Shown piece after piece: positions 7,929 through 16,606 of a stretch of DNA of 64,000 nt. This stretch comes from Verrucomicrobiota bacterium (lineage in GTDB: Bacteria; Verrucomicrobiota; Verrucomicrobiia; Opitutales; Opitutaceae): NCBI GenBank assembly GCA_023391285.1, contig JAEWBF010000064.1, forward strand, positions 65,231 through 129,230, written 5' to 3'. The position numbers and the translations under genes are program-made. The number at the start of each line of letters is the position of its first letter. Position 1 is the first letter of the stretch. The notes below the pieces were generated by a model that did not search any database, had not been told where the DNA came from, and worked only from the letters and a program-made list of their open reading frames with translations.

Positions 7929-8483
7929 ATGGCCGCCGAACCCCGAACGTTCCCTCCGTTCCCGACGCGCTTCCCCGTGCCGCAACCGCTGCAATTGCAG
8001 CGCCGCCCGCGTCCTGTTTCGCTGGATACAACCACGCCGTCTGCGTCCGACGCCGACCGCCTCCTCCGCCTCATGGAACAAGGTTTGGCCGAACGCGAAC
8101 GGGCTCTCGTCGAAGCCGAGGCTCGGATCGCCGACCACGCGCGCGACCTCGACGAAGCCGAAGCGCTCCTCCGCGCGCGCGAATCGCTCCTCGCTTCGCG
8201 CCAGTCTCATCAGCCTGGCAACCGCGCAGTCGTCACGCTTCGCGAGGCCGAAGCGTTGAACCAGCTCAAAGAGGAACTCGACCGCCAGGAAGCCTCGTTG
8301 CGCGAGAGCCGTCACGCGTTGCGCGAACGGGAGAAATTCCTCGAGGAAAGCGAAACCCGCCTTTTCGCCAAGGTGCAGGAGCAGCAGGAAAAAGAAACCG
8401 AGCTCGAACAACGCGAAGAAAACCTCCGCGCCCGCGAAGCCGCGCTCGGCCAGCCCAAGCCTTTCGACGAATTCCGCGAATAG
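7929..8483 (+). CDS. Hypothetical coiled-coil protein
   Basis: A 184-residue hydrophilic protein. The first ~45 residues are proline-rich (FPPFPTRFPVPQPLQLQRRP) and probably disordered. From about residue 50 to the end it is almost uninterrupted heptad-like helix rich in Glu, Arg, Ala and Leu (for example ALVEAEARIADHARDLDEAE). There is no membrane segment or enzyme motif. It is the last gene of the same-strand ParA set and faces glmM tail to tail with a 15-base gap. The function is unknown; a scaffold or adaptor role for the ParA-like ATPase is only a guess from neighbourhood. Confidence 0.7.
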   Translation: MAAEPRTFPPFPTRFPVPQPLQLQRRPRPVSLDTTTPSASDADRLLRLMEQGLAERERALVEAEARIADHARDLDEAEALLRARESLLASRQSHQPGNRAVVTLREAEALNQLKEELDRQEASLRESRHALREREKFLEESETRLFAKVQEQQEKETELEQREENLRAREAALGQPKPFDEFRE

Positions 8484-8498
8484 CCGCTGTCGCCGCCA

Positions 8499-9830
8499 CT
8501 ACTCCCCGCCCAGCTCCGCTTTCACCGCCTCCGAAATCCGCTCCATCCCCGCGCGGACCACGTCTTCCGTCGGCCCCTCGACCAACAACCGCAATTTCGG
8601 CTCCGTGCCCGAATACCGCACCAGCACGCGTCCGCGATCGCCCAACTCCTTCTCCAATCCGCGAATCGCCTCCATCACCCGCGGCAACGTCTCGATCGGC
8701 TTCTTCTCTTTCACTTTCACCGCCGCCGTCAGCTGCGGAAACTTCTTCAACACGCGCCGCAACTCCGACAGCGGCCGCCCAGTCGCGAGCATCACTTCGA
8801 TCACCTTCAACGCCGCCACCAGCCCATCGCCCGTCGACGAAACTTCCCGGCAAACGATGTGCCCGCTCGACTCACCTCCGAGCATCGCCCCATCCGCGCG
8901 CATCCGTTCGATCACATAGCGATCGCCCACCGCCGTCCGCGCGACGCGCCCGCCCGCCGCCGCCACCGCCGCATCCACGCCGAGATTGCTTTGCACCGTC
9001 GCCACGAGTTCCCGCGCCGAGAGCGCCCCGCGCGCGAGCGCATGCGTCGCCAGAATCGTCAGAATCTCATCTCCATCCAACACCTCGCCCCGCTCGTCGC
9101 ACAACACACACCGGTCTCCGTCGCCGTCATGCGCCACCCCAAGTCGCGCGCCTTTTTCCACCACCATCCGCGCCAGTTGCTCCGGATGTTCGCTGCCCAC
9201 ACCGGCATTGATGTTCGTTCCATCCGGCGCATCGCCGAGTCCGATCACCTCCGCGCCCAATGCCCGCAGCACTGCCGGACTCGTCCCACACGTCGCACCG
9301 TTCGCCGTATCCAAAATAATCCGCCACCCCTTCAACGCATTCGCCGCCAGCAGTCGCTGGCACGCCGCCATATAATCGCCCACCGCACCGTTCGTCGTCC
9401 GCACTCCTGCTTCGTCCGCCGCGAGGGGGGCTTCGGTGCTCAACTTCGACTCGATCGCCAGCTCCTCCTCATCTGTCAGTTTCATCCCGCCCGGCCCAAA
9501 AAATTTGATGCCGTTGTCGCGCGCCGGATTGTGCGACGCGGTGATCACCACGCCGAGCGCCGCTCCCCGTTCGCCCACCGCCTTGGCCAGCGCCGGCGTG
9601 GGCAGCACGCCCAGTGAGACCGGTTCCGCCCCCCCCGCGCGAATCCCCCGCGCGAATGCCTTCTCCAACGAAACGCCCGACGCACGCGTATCGCGTCCCA
9701 TCAACACCAGTCCGCGGCCCCCGAGCCATTCGGCCGCCGCTCGTCCGAGCTGTTCCGCAAAGCGCTCGTTGATGACGGGCCCACCATACACGCCGCGCAC
9801 GCCGTCCGTGCCGAAATAGGTTCGCTTCAT
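8499..9830 (-). CDS. glmM: Phosphoglucosamine mutase
   Basis: A 443-residue cytoplasmic enzyme converting glucosamine-6-phosphate to glucosamine-1-phosphate for UDP-GlcNAc and peptidoglycan synthesis. Visible motifs: N-terminal YFGTDGVRG, phosphorylated Ser99 in TASHNPARDNG, the Mg-binding loop DGDGDR, the sugar-binding loop GGESSGH, and the C-terminal phosphate-binding RYSGTEPKLR. Length matches the family (about 445). ATG 9830 is chosen because the family begins at (K/R)YFGTDG; upstream codons are arginine-rich and overlap trpD. It follows trpD by 28 bases on the same strand and is probably co-transcribed. Confidence 0.97.
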   Translation of the reverse strand: MKRTYFGTDGVRGVYGGPVINERFAEQLGRAAAEWLGGRGLVLMGRDTRASGVSLEKAFARGIRAGGAEPVSLGVLPTPALAKAVGERGAALGVVITASHNPARDNGIKFFGPGGMKLTDEEELAIESKLSTEAPLAADEAGVRTTNGAVGDYMAACQRLLAANALKGWRIILDTANGATCGTSPAVLRALGAEVIGLGDAPDGTNINAGVGSEHPEQLARMVVEKGARLGVAHDGDGDRCVLCDERGEVLDGDEILTILATHALARGALSARELVATVQSNLGVDAAVAAAGGRVARTAVGDRYVIERMRADGAMLGGESSGHIVCREVSSTGDGLVAALKVIEVMLATGRPLSELRRVLKKFPQLTAAVKVKEKKPIETLPRVMEAIRGLEKELGDRGRVLVRYSGTEPKLRLLVEGPTEDVVRAGMERISEAVKAELGGE

Positions 9831-9858
9831 CGAAATCAATCCGTCGGGTCGCGTTCGC

Positions 9859-10905
9859 TCACGAGGCATAGAAGTCTCGCGTCGCCTCGATCTTCTTCTC
9901 CACCGCTCCGCCCAACAACAACTCGCGCGCCGCCGCCACGCCGTCCCGCACGCTGGCAGTCTTCCCCACAATCCACATCGCCACCGCCGCGTTCAACGCG
10001 ATCGTATCCGCCAGCCCCCGCGGGCCGCGTCCCGCCAACAGCGTTTTCGTGATCTCCACATTCGCCGCCACGTCGCCGCCCTGCAGCTCGGAAAACGGCG
10101 ACCGCTCCAACCCAAATTCCGCCGCGTTCCACTCGGCGTCCACGTCGCGCAACCGGCCAAATCCCCGCACGCGATTCGTCGTCGCCGTCGTCAGCTCGTC
10201 GATCCCCCGCTCCGCGTCGATCACACCGTGCGCCGCGATTCCGGCCTTCACGCCCAGCGCATCCAGTGCCTGCGCCAATTTGGGCACCCACGCCTGCGCA
10301 AACACCCCGAGCAGCACGTGCGCCGGCCGCCCCGGATTGATCAACGGACCTAGGATATTGAACACCGTCCGCTGCCCGCGCGCCGCCAGCGCCTTTCGCA
10401 CCGGCACGATGTGCTTGAACGCCGGATGATACCCGGGCGCAAAAAAGAAAACGTAGCCGAGCTCCTCCAACGCCCGCCGCAATTTGTCCGGCGGCGCATC
10501 GAGCTTCACGCCCAGCGCCGACAACAAATCCGCACTGCCGCACTTCGACGTCACTCCGCGATTGCCATGCTTCATCACCGGCACGCCCGCACACGCCAGC
10601 ACGAGCACCACCATGCTCGAAATATTGAAACCACCCGCATGATCGCCGCCGGTCCCCACAATATCGATCGCACGCTCCGCCCATTTCTCCACTCCCGGAT
10701 TCACCGCCATCTCGCGAAACGCCCGCGCAAACGCCGCCACTTCCTCCGCCGTTTCGCCTTTCCTGGCCAACGCCGACAAAAATGCGCCTTTCTGCTCCTC
10801 GCCTTCCTCCGTCCCCGCCAGCGCATTCGCCGCCGCCAGCACGTCCGCGCTCGACAACTCACGCTCCGCTTCGAGTTGCGACGTCAGTTCGGCGAGTCTG
10901 GACAT
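9859..10905 (-). CDS. trpD: Anthranilate phosphoribosyltransferase
   Basis: A 348-residue enzyme of tryptophan synthesis that joins anthranilate to PRPP. The PRPP-binding glycine loop is DIVGTGGDHAGGFNISS (GTGGD at residues 84-88), followed by KHGNRGVTSKCGSADLLSALG and the second metal motif near DAERGIDELTT. Length is normal. Other trp genes are not in the window, so trpD is separated from any trp operon and instead precedes glmM. The start at 10905 gives MSRLAELTSQLEAERELSS, the expected first helix. It is divergent from uppP with a 79-base gap that must hold both promoters. Confidence 0.96.
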   Translation of the reverse strand: MSRLAELTSQLEAERELSSADVLAAANALAGTEEGEEQKGAFLSALARKGETAEEVAAFARAFREMAVNPGVEKWAERAIDIVGTGGDHAGGFNISSMVVLVLACAGVPVMKHGNRGVTSKCGSADLLSALGVKLDAPPDKLRRALEELGYVFFFAPGYHPAFKHIVPVRKALAARGQRTVFNILGPLINPGRPAHVLLGVFAQAWVPKLAQALDALGVKAGIAAHGVIDAERGIDELTTATTNRVRGFGRLRDVDAEWNAAEFGLERSPFSELQGGDVAANVEITKTLLAGRGPRGLADTIALNAAVAMWIVGKTASVRDGVAAARELLLGGAVEKKIEATRDFYAS

Positions 10906-10984
10906 GGGGCGGACCAGTGATACGACCGACCCGCTGTCGGCAAATAAATTTGCTCCGTTTCACGAAAGTTGAAACCAACCCCGC

Positions 10985-12004
10985 GTGCGTCTTCTCGCTC
11001 TCATCGTCGTTTCGCTGCTGGCTCCGGCCGCTTTTGCACAAACCGCCCTCCAGCCCAACACCTCGCCCGAAGCCCCCGCCGCCGAGCTTTCCACCGTCGA
11101 TGCCCTCGCTCTCGGCGCCATCGAAGGCGTCACCGAATACTTACCGATTTCGTCGACGGGCCACCTCATCATCGCCACACGGGCGTTGAAACTCGATTCC
11201 GACGAACCGCTCCGCCGCCCCGACGGCCGCGCCCTTTGGTTCGTCGCTCCGTCCGAAGAAAATCCGACCGGCACGCCGCTCACCGTCCGTCTCGCCGCCG
11301 ACACCTACACGATCGTCATACAATTCGGCGCGATCGCTGCCGTCGCCCTCCTCTATTGGCGCCCGGTGCTTTCCATGTTGCGGGGTCTCGTCGGCCGCGA
11401 CCCCGCCGGTTTTCGCCTTCTGCGTAATCTCATTCTCGCATTCCTTCCCGCCGCCCTCCTCGGCCTCCTGCTCCACGACTGGATCGACGAACATCTCTTC
11501 TCCGTCAAAACCGTCATCATCGCCCAAGTCGCCGGCGCGCTTTTGATTTTCTGGGCGGAACGCTACCGCCGCGCCCGCGCAGCTGCCGCTTCCAATCCTG
11601 ACGCTCCCGGCATCGAACTCACCACGCGACAGGCCCTCAACATCGGCCTCCTTCAATGCGTCGCCATGTGGCCCGGCACCAGCCGGTCGATGATGACCAT
11701 CATCGGCGGCTATCTCTCCGGCCTCGATCCGCGCCGCTCCGCCGAATTCAGTTTCCTCCTCGGCCTCGTCACCCTCACCGCCGCCAGTGTCTATAAAGGC
11801 TACAAGAGCGGCACCGCCATGATCGACGTCTTCGGCTGGCCCAATATCGTCCTCGGCTGCGTCGTCGCCGCCGTCACCGCCGCGCTCGCCGTGAAGTTCC
11901 TCGTCGGCTGGCTCTCGCGCCACGGCATGGGTCTCTTCGCCTGGTATCGTCTCGGCCTCGCCGCCGCCCTCACCCTTCTCGTCGCGCTCGGCTGGCTCGA
12001 ATAA
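10985..12004 (+). CDS. uppP: Undecaprenyl-diphosphatase with extended N-terminus and loop
   Basis: A 339-residue membrane enzyme (BacA/UppP family) that dephosphorylates undecaprenyl diphosphate to recycle the lipid carrier of wall synthesis. Signature motifs are EGVTEYLPISSTGHLII near residue 45 and MWPGTSRSMMTIIGG near 235. The protein is long for the family (about 265-290). It has a signal-peptide-like N-terminus (LLALIVVSLLAPAAFAQ) and an extra stretch of about 35 residues between the first motif and the second core helix (KLDSDEPLRRPDGRALWFVA and following). The start is GTG 10985; no ATG precedes the core. The gene stands alone, divergent from trpD. Confidence 0.93.
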   Translation: MRLLALIVVSLLAPAAFAQTALQPNTSPEAPAAELSTVDALALGAIEGVTEYLPISSTGHLIIATRALKLDSDEPLRRPDGRALWFVAPSEENPTGTPLTVRLAADTYTIVIQFGAIAAVALLYWRPVLSMLRGLVGRDPAGFRLLRNLILAFLPAALLGLLLHDWIDEHLFSVKTVIIAQVAGALLIFWAERYRRARAAAASNPDAPGIELTTRQALNIGLLQCVAMWPGTSRSMMTIIGGYLSGLDPRRSAEFSFLLGLVTLTAASVYKGYKSGTAMIDVFGWPNIVLGCVVAAVTAALAVKFLVGWLSRHGMGLFAWYRLGLAAALTLLVALGWLE

Positions 12005-12046
12005 CCGCCCATGCCGCCCGACTCGCGTGCGCGTCCATTATGACGC

Positions 12047-12076
12047 TTGACGAGGAAATTCGCGGCTCTTTACTCG
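12047..12076 (+). promoter_or_regulatory. Candidate promoter upstream of rpmF
   Basis: A TTGACG box at 12047-12052 is followed 18 bases later by TACTCG at 12071-12076. The -35 box is near consensus, the -10 box is weak. It lies about 65 bases before the rpmF start, in the 136-base gap after uppP. This is plausible as the start of the rpmF-plsX-fabH unit, but it is not proven by sequence alone. Confidence 0.35.
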
Positions 12077-12140
12077 CCCTCTTCACTCTAAAAAACCGGC
12101 GTTTCGACGAGAGCGCCACGTTCCAAAGAACTTTCCTCCC

Positions 12141-12320
12141 ATGGCCAATCCGAAACGCAAGCAGTCGAAACGCCGCAGCGCCAACCGCCGCGCCGCCAAC
12201 GCTTTCAAGGCTCCTGAATTCGCCAAAGATCCGACGGACGGCAGCACCTTCCGTCCTCACCGCGTGAACCCGAAGAACGGGATGTATCGCGGCCGCCAGG
12301 TTCTCAACGTCGAGGTCTGA
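12141..12320 (+). CDS. rpmF: 50S ribosomal protein L32
   Basis: A 59-residue basic protein of the large ribosomal subunit. It begins MANPKRKQSKRRSANRRAAN, close to the family's MAVPKRKTSKSRRDMRR start, and continues with RPHRVNPKNGMYRGRQVLNVEV, matching the usual C-terminal half. The zinc cysteines of some L32 proteins are absent (C-minus form). It precedes plsX and fabH, a classic linkage. The YceD/DUF177 gene that often precedes rpmF is missing here. Confidence 0.95.
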   Translation: MANPKRKQSKRRSANRRAANAFKAPEFAKDPTDGSTFRPHRVNPKNGMYRGRQVLNVEV

Positions 12321-12357
12321 GCTCCCGCCAGAGCCCCACGGTTTGCCGTTCCCGCGA

Positions 12358-13413
12358 ATGGTCACCTCTTCGGGCGCAACTGGACGGATCGCAGTAGATG
12401 CGATGGGTGGCGATCTCGGCCCCGCCGAGGTCGTCGAAGCGGTGCGTTTGGCCCTGCGTCAACGCACCTCGCTCAATCCGATCACACTCGTCGGCGACGA
12501 AGCTGTCCTGAAGCCGCTGCTGCAGCGCGCCGGCCTCTCGCAGCGCCACGATCTCGCGATTCATCACGCTTCCGAGGTCGTCACGATGGACGACAAGCCC
12601 ATCATGGCGCTCAAGCGGAAACGCGACTCGTCGATGGTCCGCGCCATCGAACTCGTCAAGGACGGCCAGGCCAGCGTCGTAGTCAGCTGCGGCAACACCG
12701 GCGCCCTCATGGCCGCCGGCACCCTCCGTCTCCGCACGATGGAAGGCATTGCCCGCCCCGCGCTCGCCGCCGTCGTTCCCCGCGAAAACGGCCACTTCAT
12801 CCTCATCGACGCCGGCGCCAACCCCGAAGCAAAGGCGGAACACCTCGTCCATAATGCCATTCTCGGCAGCCACTACTGTCGCGTCATGCTCGGCATCGCT
12901 CAACCGCGTGTCGGCCTCATGACCATCGGCACCGAAGAGGGAAAAGGTAACACCCTCATCACCGAGACCAACGATCTCCTTCGCCGCACCAACGGCCTGC
13001 TCAACTACGCCGGCCCCATCGAGGGTTTCCACGTTTTCGCCGAGCACGTCGACGTCGTCGTCTGCGACGGTTTCGTCGGCAACATCATGCTCAAGAGCTG
13101 GGAGTCCCTCGTTAAATTTTTCTCCGGCATGTTGCGCGAAGAGCTCCAGGCCAATCCGGTCCGCGCCACCGGCGCGCTCCTCTCGAAAGGCGCCTTCAGC
13201 GCGCTGAAGGAGCGCATCAATCCCGAACGCTACGGCGGCGCTCCCCTGCTCGGCCTCAAAGGTAACATTCTCAAAGCCCACGGCTCGTCCAACCGCCACG
13301 CCATCAAAAGCGCTATTCTCGCGGCCAGCCAAATCATCCGCGCCGACATGAACCAGCGCATCGAGGCCGACATCGCTCGCGCCAACGATCTGCTCGCCGT
13401 GCCCGTCGCCTGA
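12358..13413 (+). CDS. plsX: Phosphate acyltransferase
   Basis: A 351-residue enzyme that makes acyl-phosphate from acyl-ACP for phospholipid synthesis. Family landmarks are RIAVDAMGGDLGP at the N-terminus, VVSCGNTGALMAAG near residue 110, LIDAGANPEAKAEHL near 145, EGKGNTLITETNDLL and VVCDGFVGNIMLKSWES. ATG 12358 is used; an in-frame TTG at 12343 is less likely. The gene begins 37 bases after rpmF and is followed 41 bases later by fabH, so the three are probably one transcript. Confidence 0.96.
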   Translation: MVTSSGATGRIAVDAMGGDLGPAEVVEAVRLALRQRTSLNPITLVGDEAVLKPLLQRAGLSQRHDLAIHHASEVVTMDDKPIMALKRKRDSSMVRAIELVKDGQASVVVSCGNTGALMAAGTLRLRTMEGIARPALAAVVPRENGHFILIDAGANPEAKAEHLVHNAILGSHYCRVMLGIAQPRVGLMTIGTEEGKGNTLITETNDLLRRTNGLLNYAGPIEGFHVFAEHVDVVVCDGFVGNIMLKSWESLVKFFSGMLREELQANPVRATGALLSKGAFSALKERINPERYGGAPLLGLKGNILKAHGSSNRHAIKSAILAASQIIRADMNQRIEADIARANDLLAVPVA

Positions 13414-13454
13414 CGCGCCCTGCCCCCGCGCGCCGCTTCGCTGCGACCATTCTC

Positions 13455-14447
13455 ATGGCCCACGCCTCCACTGTGATTCTCGGCACCGGCGCTTACGCCC
13501 CGGAACGAGTTCTGACCAACGACGCTATTTCCGAAACGGTCGATACTTCCGACGAGTGGATCTACACGCGCACCGGCATTCGCGAACGCCGCATCGCCGC
13601 TCCCGGTGAGCAAACCTCCGACATGGGCGTCAAAGCCGCCCAACTCGCCCTCGCCGACGCCAAACTTGCCCCGGCTGACATCGATCTCCTCGTCGTCGCC
13701 ACCGTCACGCCCGACGTGCTGATGCCGTCCGCCGCGTGCATCATCCAACAAAAACTCGGCCTTCGCACCAACGTCGCCTGTTTCGATCTCAACGCCGCCT
13801 GCTCGGGCTTCGTTTACGCTCTCGACACCGCATGCGCGATGCTCACCTCCGGTCGCTACCAAAAAGCGCTCGTGATCGGCGTCGAAAAACTTTCCTCGGT
13901 CGTCGATTGGCAGGACCGCACGACGTGCGTCCTCTTCGGCGACGGCGCCGGCGCCGCCGTTATCGGCCTCGATCCGCGGCCGCAAATCGGTCTTCTCGGC
14001 ACCAAACTCGGCGCCCTCGGCGAAAGCGTCGAACTCCTCTGGATCCCCGGCGGCGGCAGCGCCAATCCCGCCACTCCCGAGTCCATCGCCTCCCGCCAGC
14101 ACTGCATCAAGATGAAGGGCAAGGAGGTCTTCAAACTCGCGGTTCGCGCCATGGACGAAGCCGCCCGTGATATCCTGGAACAACACCAACTCACCGCCGA
14201 TCAGATCGCCCTGGTGATTCCTCACCAGGCCAACAACCGCATCATCGAGGCGATTTCCGACTATCTGGAGCTCCCGATAGACCGCTTCGTCGTCAACGTC
14301 GAACGCTACGGCAACACCTCCGCTGCCTCCATTCCGATCGCGCTCGACGAAGCTCGCCGCTCCGGTCGCATCAAGCCCGGAGATCTCACTCTGCTCGTCG
14401 CATTTGGGGCGGGCTTGACCTACGCAAGTGCCCTGATTCGCTGGTAA
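13455..14447 (+). CDS. fabH: 3-oxoacyl-[acyl-carrier-protein] synthase III
   Basis: A 330-residue initiator condensing enzyme of fatty acid synthesis, joining acetyl-CoA and malonyl-ACP. The Cys-His-Asn triad is visible: Cys116 in NAACSGFVYALDTA, His in VIPHQANNRIIEAI and Asn in VERYGNTSAASIP. The N-terminal DEWIYTRTGIRERRIA is typical of FabH. Length is normal. It sits in the rpmF-plsX-fabH order common in bacteria, but fabD, fabG and acpP do not follow. The next gene encodes an envelope TPR protein instead. Confidence 0.97.
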   Translation: MAHASTVILGTGAYAPERVLTNDAISETVDTSDEWIYTRTGIRERRIAAPGEQTSDMGVKAAQLALADAKLAPADIDLLVVATVTPDVLMPSAACIIQQKLGLRTNVACFDLNAACSGFVYALDTACAMLTSGRYQKALVIGVEKLSSVVDWQDRTTCVLFGDGAGAAVIGLDPRPQIGLLGTKLGALGESVELLWIPGGGSANPATPESIASRQHCIKMKGKEVFKLAVRAMDEAARDILEQHQLTADQIALVIPHQANNRIIEAISDYLELPIDRFVVNVERYGNTSAASIPIALDEARRSGRIKPGDLTLLVAFGAGLTYASALIRW

Positions 14448-14457
14448 CCTTTTTAGC

Positions 14458-15507
14458 ATGCCCTTCATGTCCGCCCGCGCGCTCGGTGCACTCACTTTCC
14501 TGATTTCCCTGTTTTGTCTCGCTGCTGGCGCTGCCCGGGCCGACCTCGTCTGGCACCCCGACACCGGCTGGCAGGTCGAAGGCGGAGCACTCGCCGGAGT
14601 CAGCGGACGCGAAGGCCGCAACGCCCTCGATCTCATGAACCGCGCCCGTGAAGCCGAGGAACGCGGCTCCAGCGGTTCCGCCCTGCGCGCCTACCGCAAG
14701 GTCGCCAAACGCTACCCGTCGTCGGTCTACGCCTCCGAAGCCCTCTACCGCGCCGCGAAGCTCTATCTCGAGCGCAAACAATACTTCAAAGCGTTCGAGA
14801 ACTTCCTCGCGGTCAGCACGCAGTATCCAAACACGAAATACTTCGACGAGATCATCGGCGAACAATACCGCATCGCCGCCCTGCTCGCGGACGGCGCGCG
14901 CAACCGCTACTGGGGCATCATCCCGGGCTTCAAGAATCGCACCCGCGCGATCGGCTACTTCGAGATCATCGTTCAGACCGCCCCCTACAGCGACTACGCT
15001 CCGCTCGCGCTCATGAACAGCGCCCGCGGCCACATGCGGGAGCGCAACCACGAATACGCGATCGATGCCCTCGATCGCATGATCAACAATTACCAAACCA
15101 GCCTCCTCGCCCCCAACGCCTACCTCCGTCTCGCGCAGACGCACGCCCGGCTGGTCGAGGGCCCCAACTACGACCAGGGCTCGACCGAGGAAGCGATCAC
15201 CTACTTCGAGGACTTCCTCATTCTCTTCCCCAACGACGAAAACGTTCCCGCCGCCGCCGAAGGTCTCGACTCGATGAAAGTCGTCCTTTCCGAGAGCAAG
15301 ATCGTCCTGGGCGATTTCTACTTCCACAAGCGCAACAACTACGCCGCCGCCCGCGTGTTCTACAACGAGGCGATCACCGCGTATCCAGATTCCGAGGTCG
15401 CCGAGAAAGCCCGTCGCAAACTGGCCGAGGTCGACGCCCGCGCCAACAATCTCCCGCCCCCCGCCGATTCCCAACCCGCCCGCAAGAAGCGCTTTTTCTT
15501 CTTCTAA
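14458..15507 (+). CDS. BamD-like tetratricopeptide envelope protein
   Basis: A 349-residue exported protein. Residues 1-28 form a signal peptide (LTFLISLFCLAAGAARA). There is a short strand-like segment (LVWHPDTGWQVEGG), then about five TPR-type helical repeats, including ALRAYRKVAKRYPSSVYASEALYRAAKLYLERKQYFKAFENF. This layout is like BamD/YfiO, the lipoprotein of the outer-membrane barrel assembly machine. The lipobox is not convincing (SLFC), so it may be cleaved by signal peptidase I rather than lipidated. The C-terminus is basic (RKKRFFFF). ATG 14458 is 10 bases after fabH, with an alternative ATG at 14467. BamD proper is likely but not certain. Confidence 0.75.
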   Translation: MPFMSARALGALTFLISLFCLAAGAARADLVWHPDTGWQVEGGALAGVSGREGRNALDLMNRAREAEERGSSGSALRAYRKVAKRYPSSVYASEALYRAAKLYLERKQYFKAFENFLAVSTQYPNTKYFDEIIGEQYRIAALLADGARNRYWGIIPGFKNRTRAIGYFEIIVQTAPYSDYAPLALMNSARGHMRERNHEYAIDALDRMINNYQTSLLAPNAYLRLAQTHARLVEGPNYDQGSTEEAITYFEDFLILFPNDENVPAAAEGLDSMKVVLSESKIVLGDFYFHKRNNYAAARVFYNEAITAYPDSEVAEKARRKLAEVDARANNLPPPADSQPARKKRFFFF

Positions 15508-15570
15508 GCGCCAACGCGGTCAAGAGCGCCCAGTCAGGCAAGCGCGCTCTCTTCGAATATCCCGCCTTTC

Positions 15571-15610
15571 TGTCTTTCTGAGCGAAGCGAAGTTCAGCCG
15601 AAGGCTAGCC
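15571..15610. repeat. CTGAGCGAAGCGAAG dispersed word upstream of thiL
   Basis: The stretch TTTCTGAGCGAAGCGAAG followed by TTCAGCCGAAGGCT lies in the 150-base gap before thiL. A related copy, ATTCTGAGCGAAGCGAAG, lies at 37193-37210, and a shortened form occurs in the hairpin at 6889-6910. It appears to be a dispersed intergenic element. Confidence 0.5.
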
Positions 15611-15657
15611 TGACATCCAGCTTGGCGTTCGCCCGGCAGCGTCTTGATTCCTTTCCG

Positions 15658-16587
15658 GTGCACCCGTTCGCCCAACGCTCCTCGGAATCCGTCGCCTCTC
15701 TCGGCGAGGTGAAACTTATCCTCGCCCTCCGCCGCTGGCTCGGCTCCGCCTCACCTCGCACTCCTTTCGGCATCGGCGACGACTGTGCCGTGCTGCCGGC
15801 TTCACGAGGTCGCCAGTTGATCACCGTCGACCCGGTGGTTTACGGGCGTCACTTCGACGCTTCCGTTCCTCCGCGCGCCGTCGGCGCCAAACTCCTCAAA
15901 CGCAATCTTAGCGATCTCGCCGCCATGGGCGGCCGCCCGGTCGCCGCCGTCCTCGCGCTCACGCTCGACGCCCGCACCGACCTTCGCTGGCTCGAATCAT
16001 TCTACCGCGGCCTCGCTGCCTGCGCGCGCGACTATCAAGTCGCTGTGGTGGGGGGCGATGTCGCCCAAGCCGACGGCATCATCGCCGCAAGCCTCACCTT
16101 GCTGGGCGAAGCCACCGGTCCGCGCATTCTCACTCGCACCGGCGCACGCCCCGGCGACGCCATCTATGTCACGGGACAACTCGGAGGCAGCCTCTCCAGC
16201 GGACATCATCACACGTTCAAACCCCGTCTCCCCGAGGGCGCCTGGCTCGCCCGCCGCACCGAGATCACCGCCATGATGGATGTCAGCGACGGCTTGGCGA
16301 AGGATCTCCATTCGCTCACTCCTCGCCGCGCCGCCCCCGCCATTGATCCCGCTTCCGTTCCGCTCCGCCGAGGCGCAGATCTCCGCGCGGCCCTCACCGA
16401 CGGGGAAGATTACGAACTGGTCTTCACGCTCGCATCACACGCCGACTCCACCGCCTTCGAACGCGCTTGGGCGCGCGCTTTCCCTCGCACGCGCCTCTCC
16501 CGTCTCGGCCGCTTCGTTTCCGCCCGCCGAGTCCCGCCCGAGGCCCTCGATCTTTCCAACTTTCACGGCTTCGAACATCTCCGATGA
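15658..16587 (+). CDS. thiL: Thiamine-monophosphate kinase
   Basis: A roughly 309-residue kinase making thiamine diphosphate from thiamine monophosphate. The motifs GIGDDCAVLPASRG, LKRNLSDLAAMGGRPVAAVLAL, VVGGDVAQADGI and MMDVSDGLAKDLHSLT identify the PurM/ThiL superfamily. The start is uncertain: GTG 15658 or TTG 15622 are the only reasonable choices, and neither has a clear ribosome binding site; a dispersed repeat ends just upstream. It is followed 19 bases later by tsaE, so the two are probably co-transcribed. Confidence 0.9.
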   Translation: MHPFAQRSSESVASLGEVKLILALRRWLGSASPRTPFGIGDDCAVLPASRGRQLITVDPVVYGRHFDASVPPRAVGAKLLKRNLSDLAAMGGRPVAAVLALTLDARTDLRWLESFYRGLAACARDYQVAVVGGDVAQADGIIAASLTLLGEATGPRILTRTGARPGDAIYVTGQLGGSLSSGHHHTFKPRLPEGAWLARRTEITAMMDVSDGLAKDLHSLTPRRAAPAIDPASVPLRRGADLRAALTDGEDYELVFTLASHADSTAFERAWARAFPRTRLSRLGRFVSARRVPPEALDLSNFHGFEHLR

Positions 16588-16606
16588 CGCTCCCGCCGAC
16601 TCGCGC

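Noticed and set aside
12040..12267. 75-codon plus-strand frame overlapping rpmF
   Set aside because: It overlaps the L32 gene in another frame and its first part coincides with the candidate promoter; no family resemblance.
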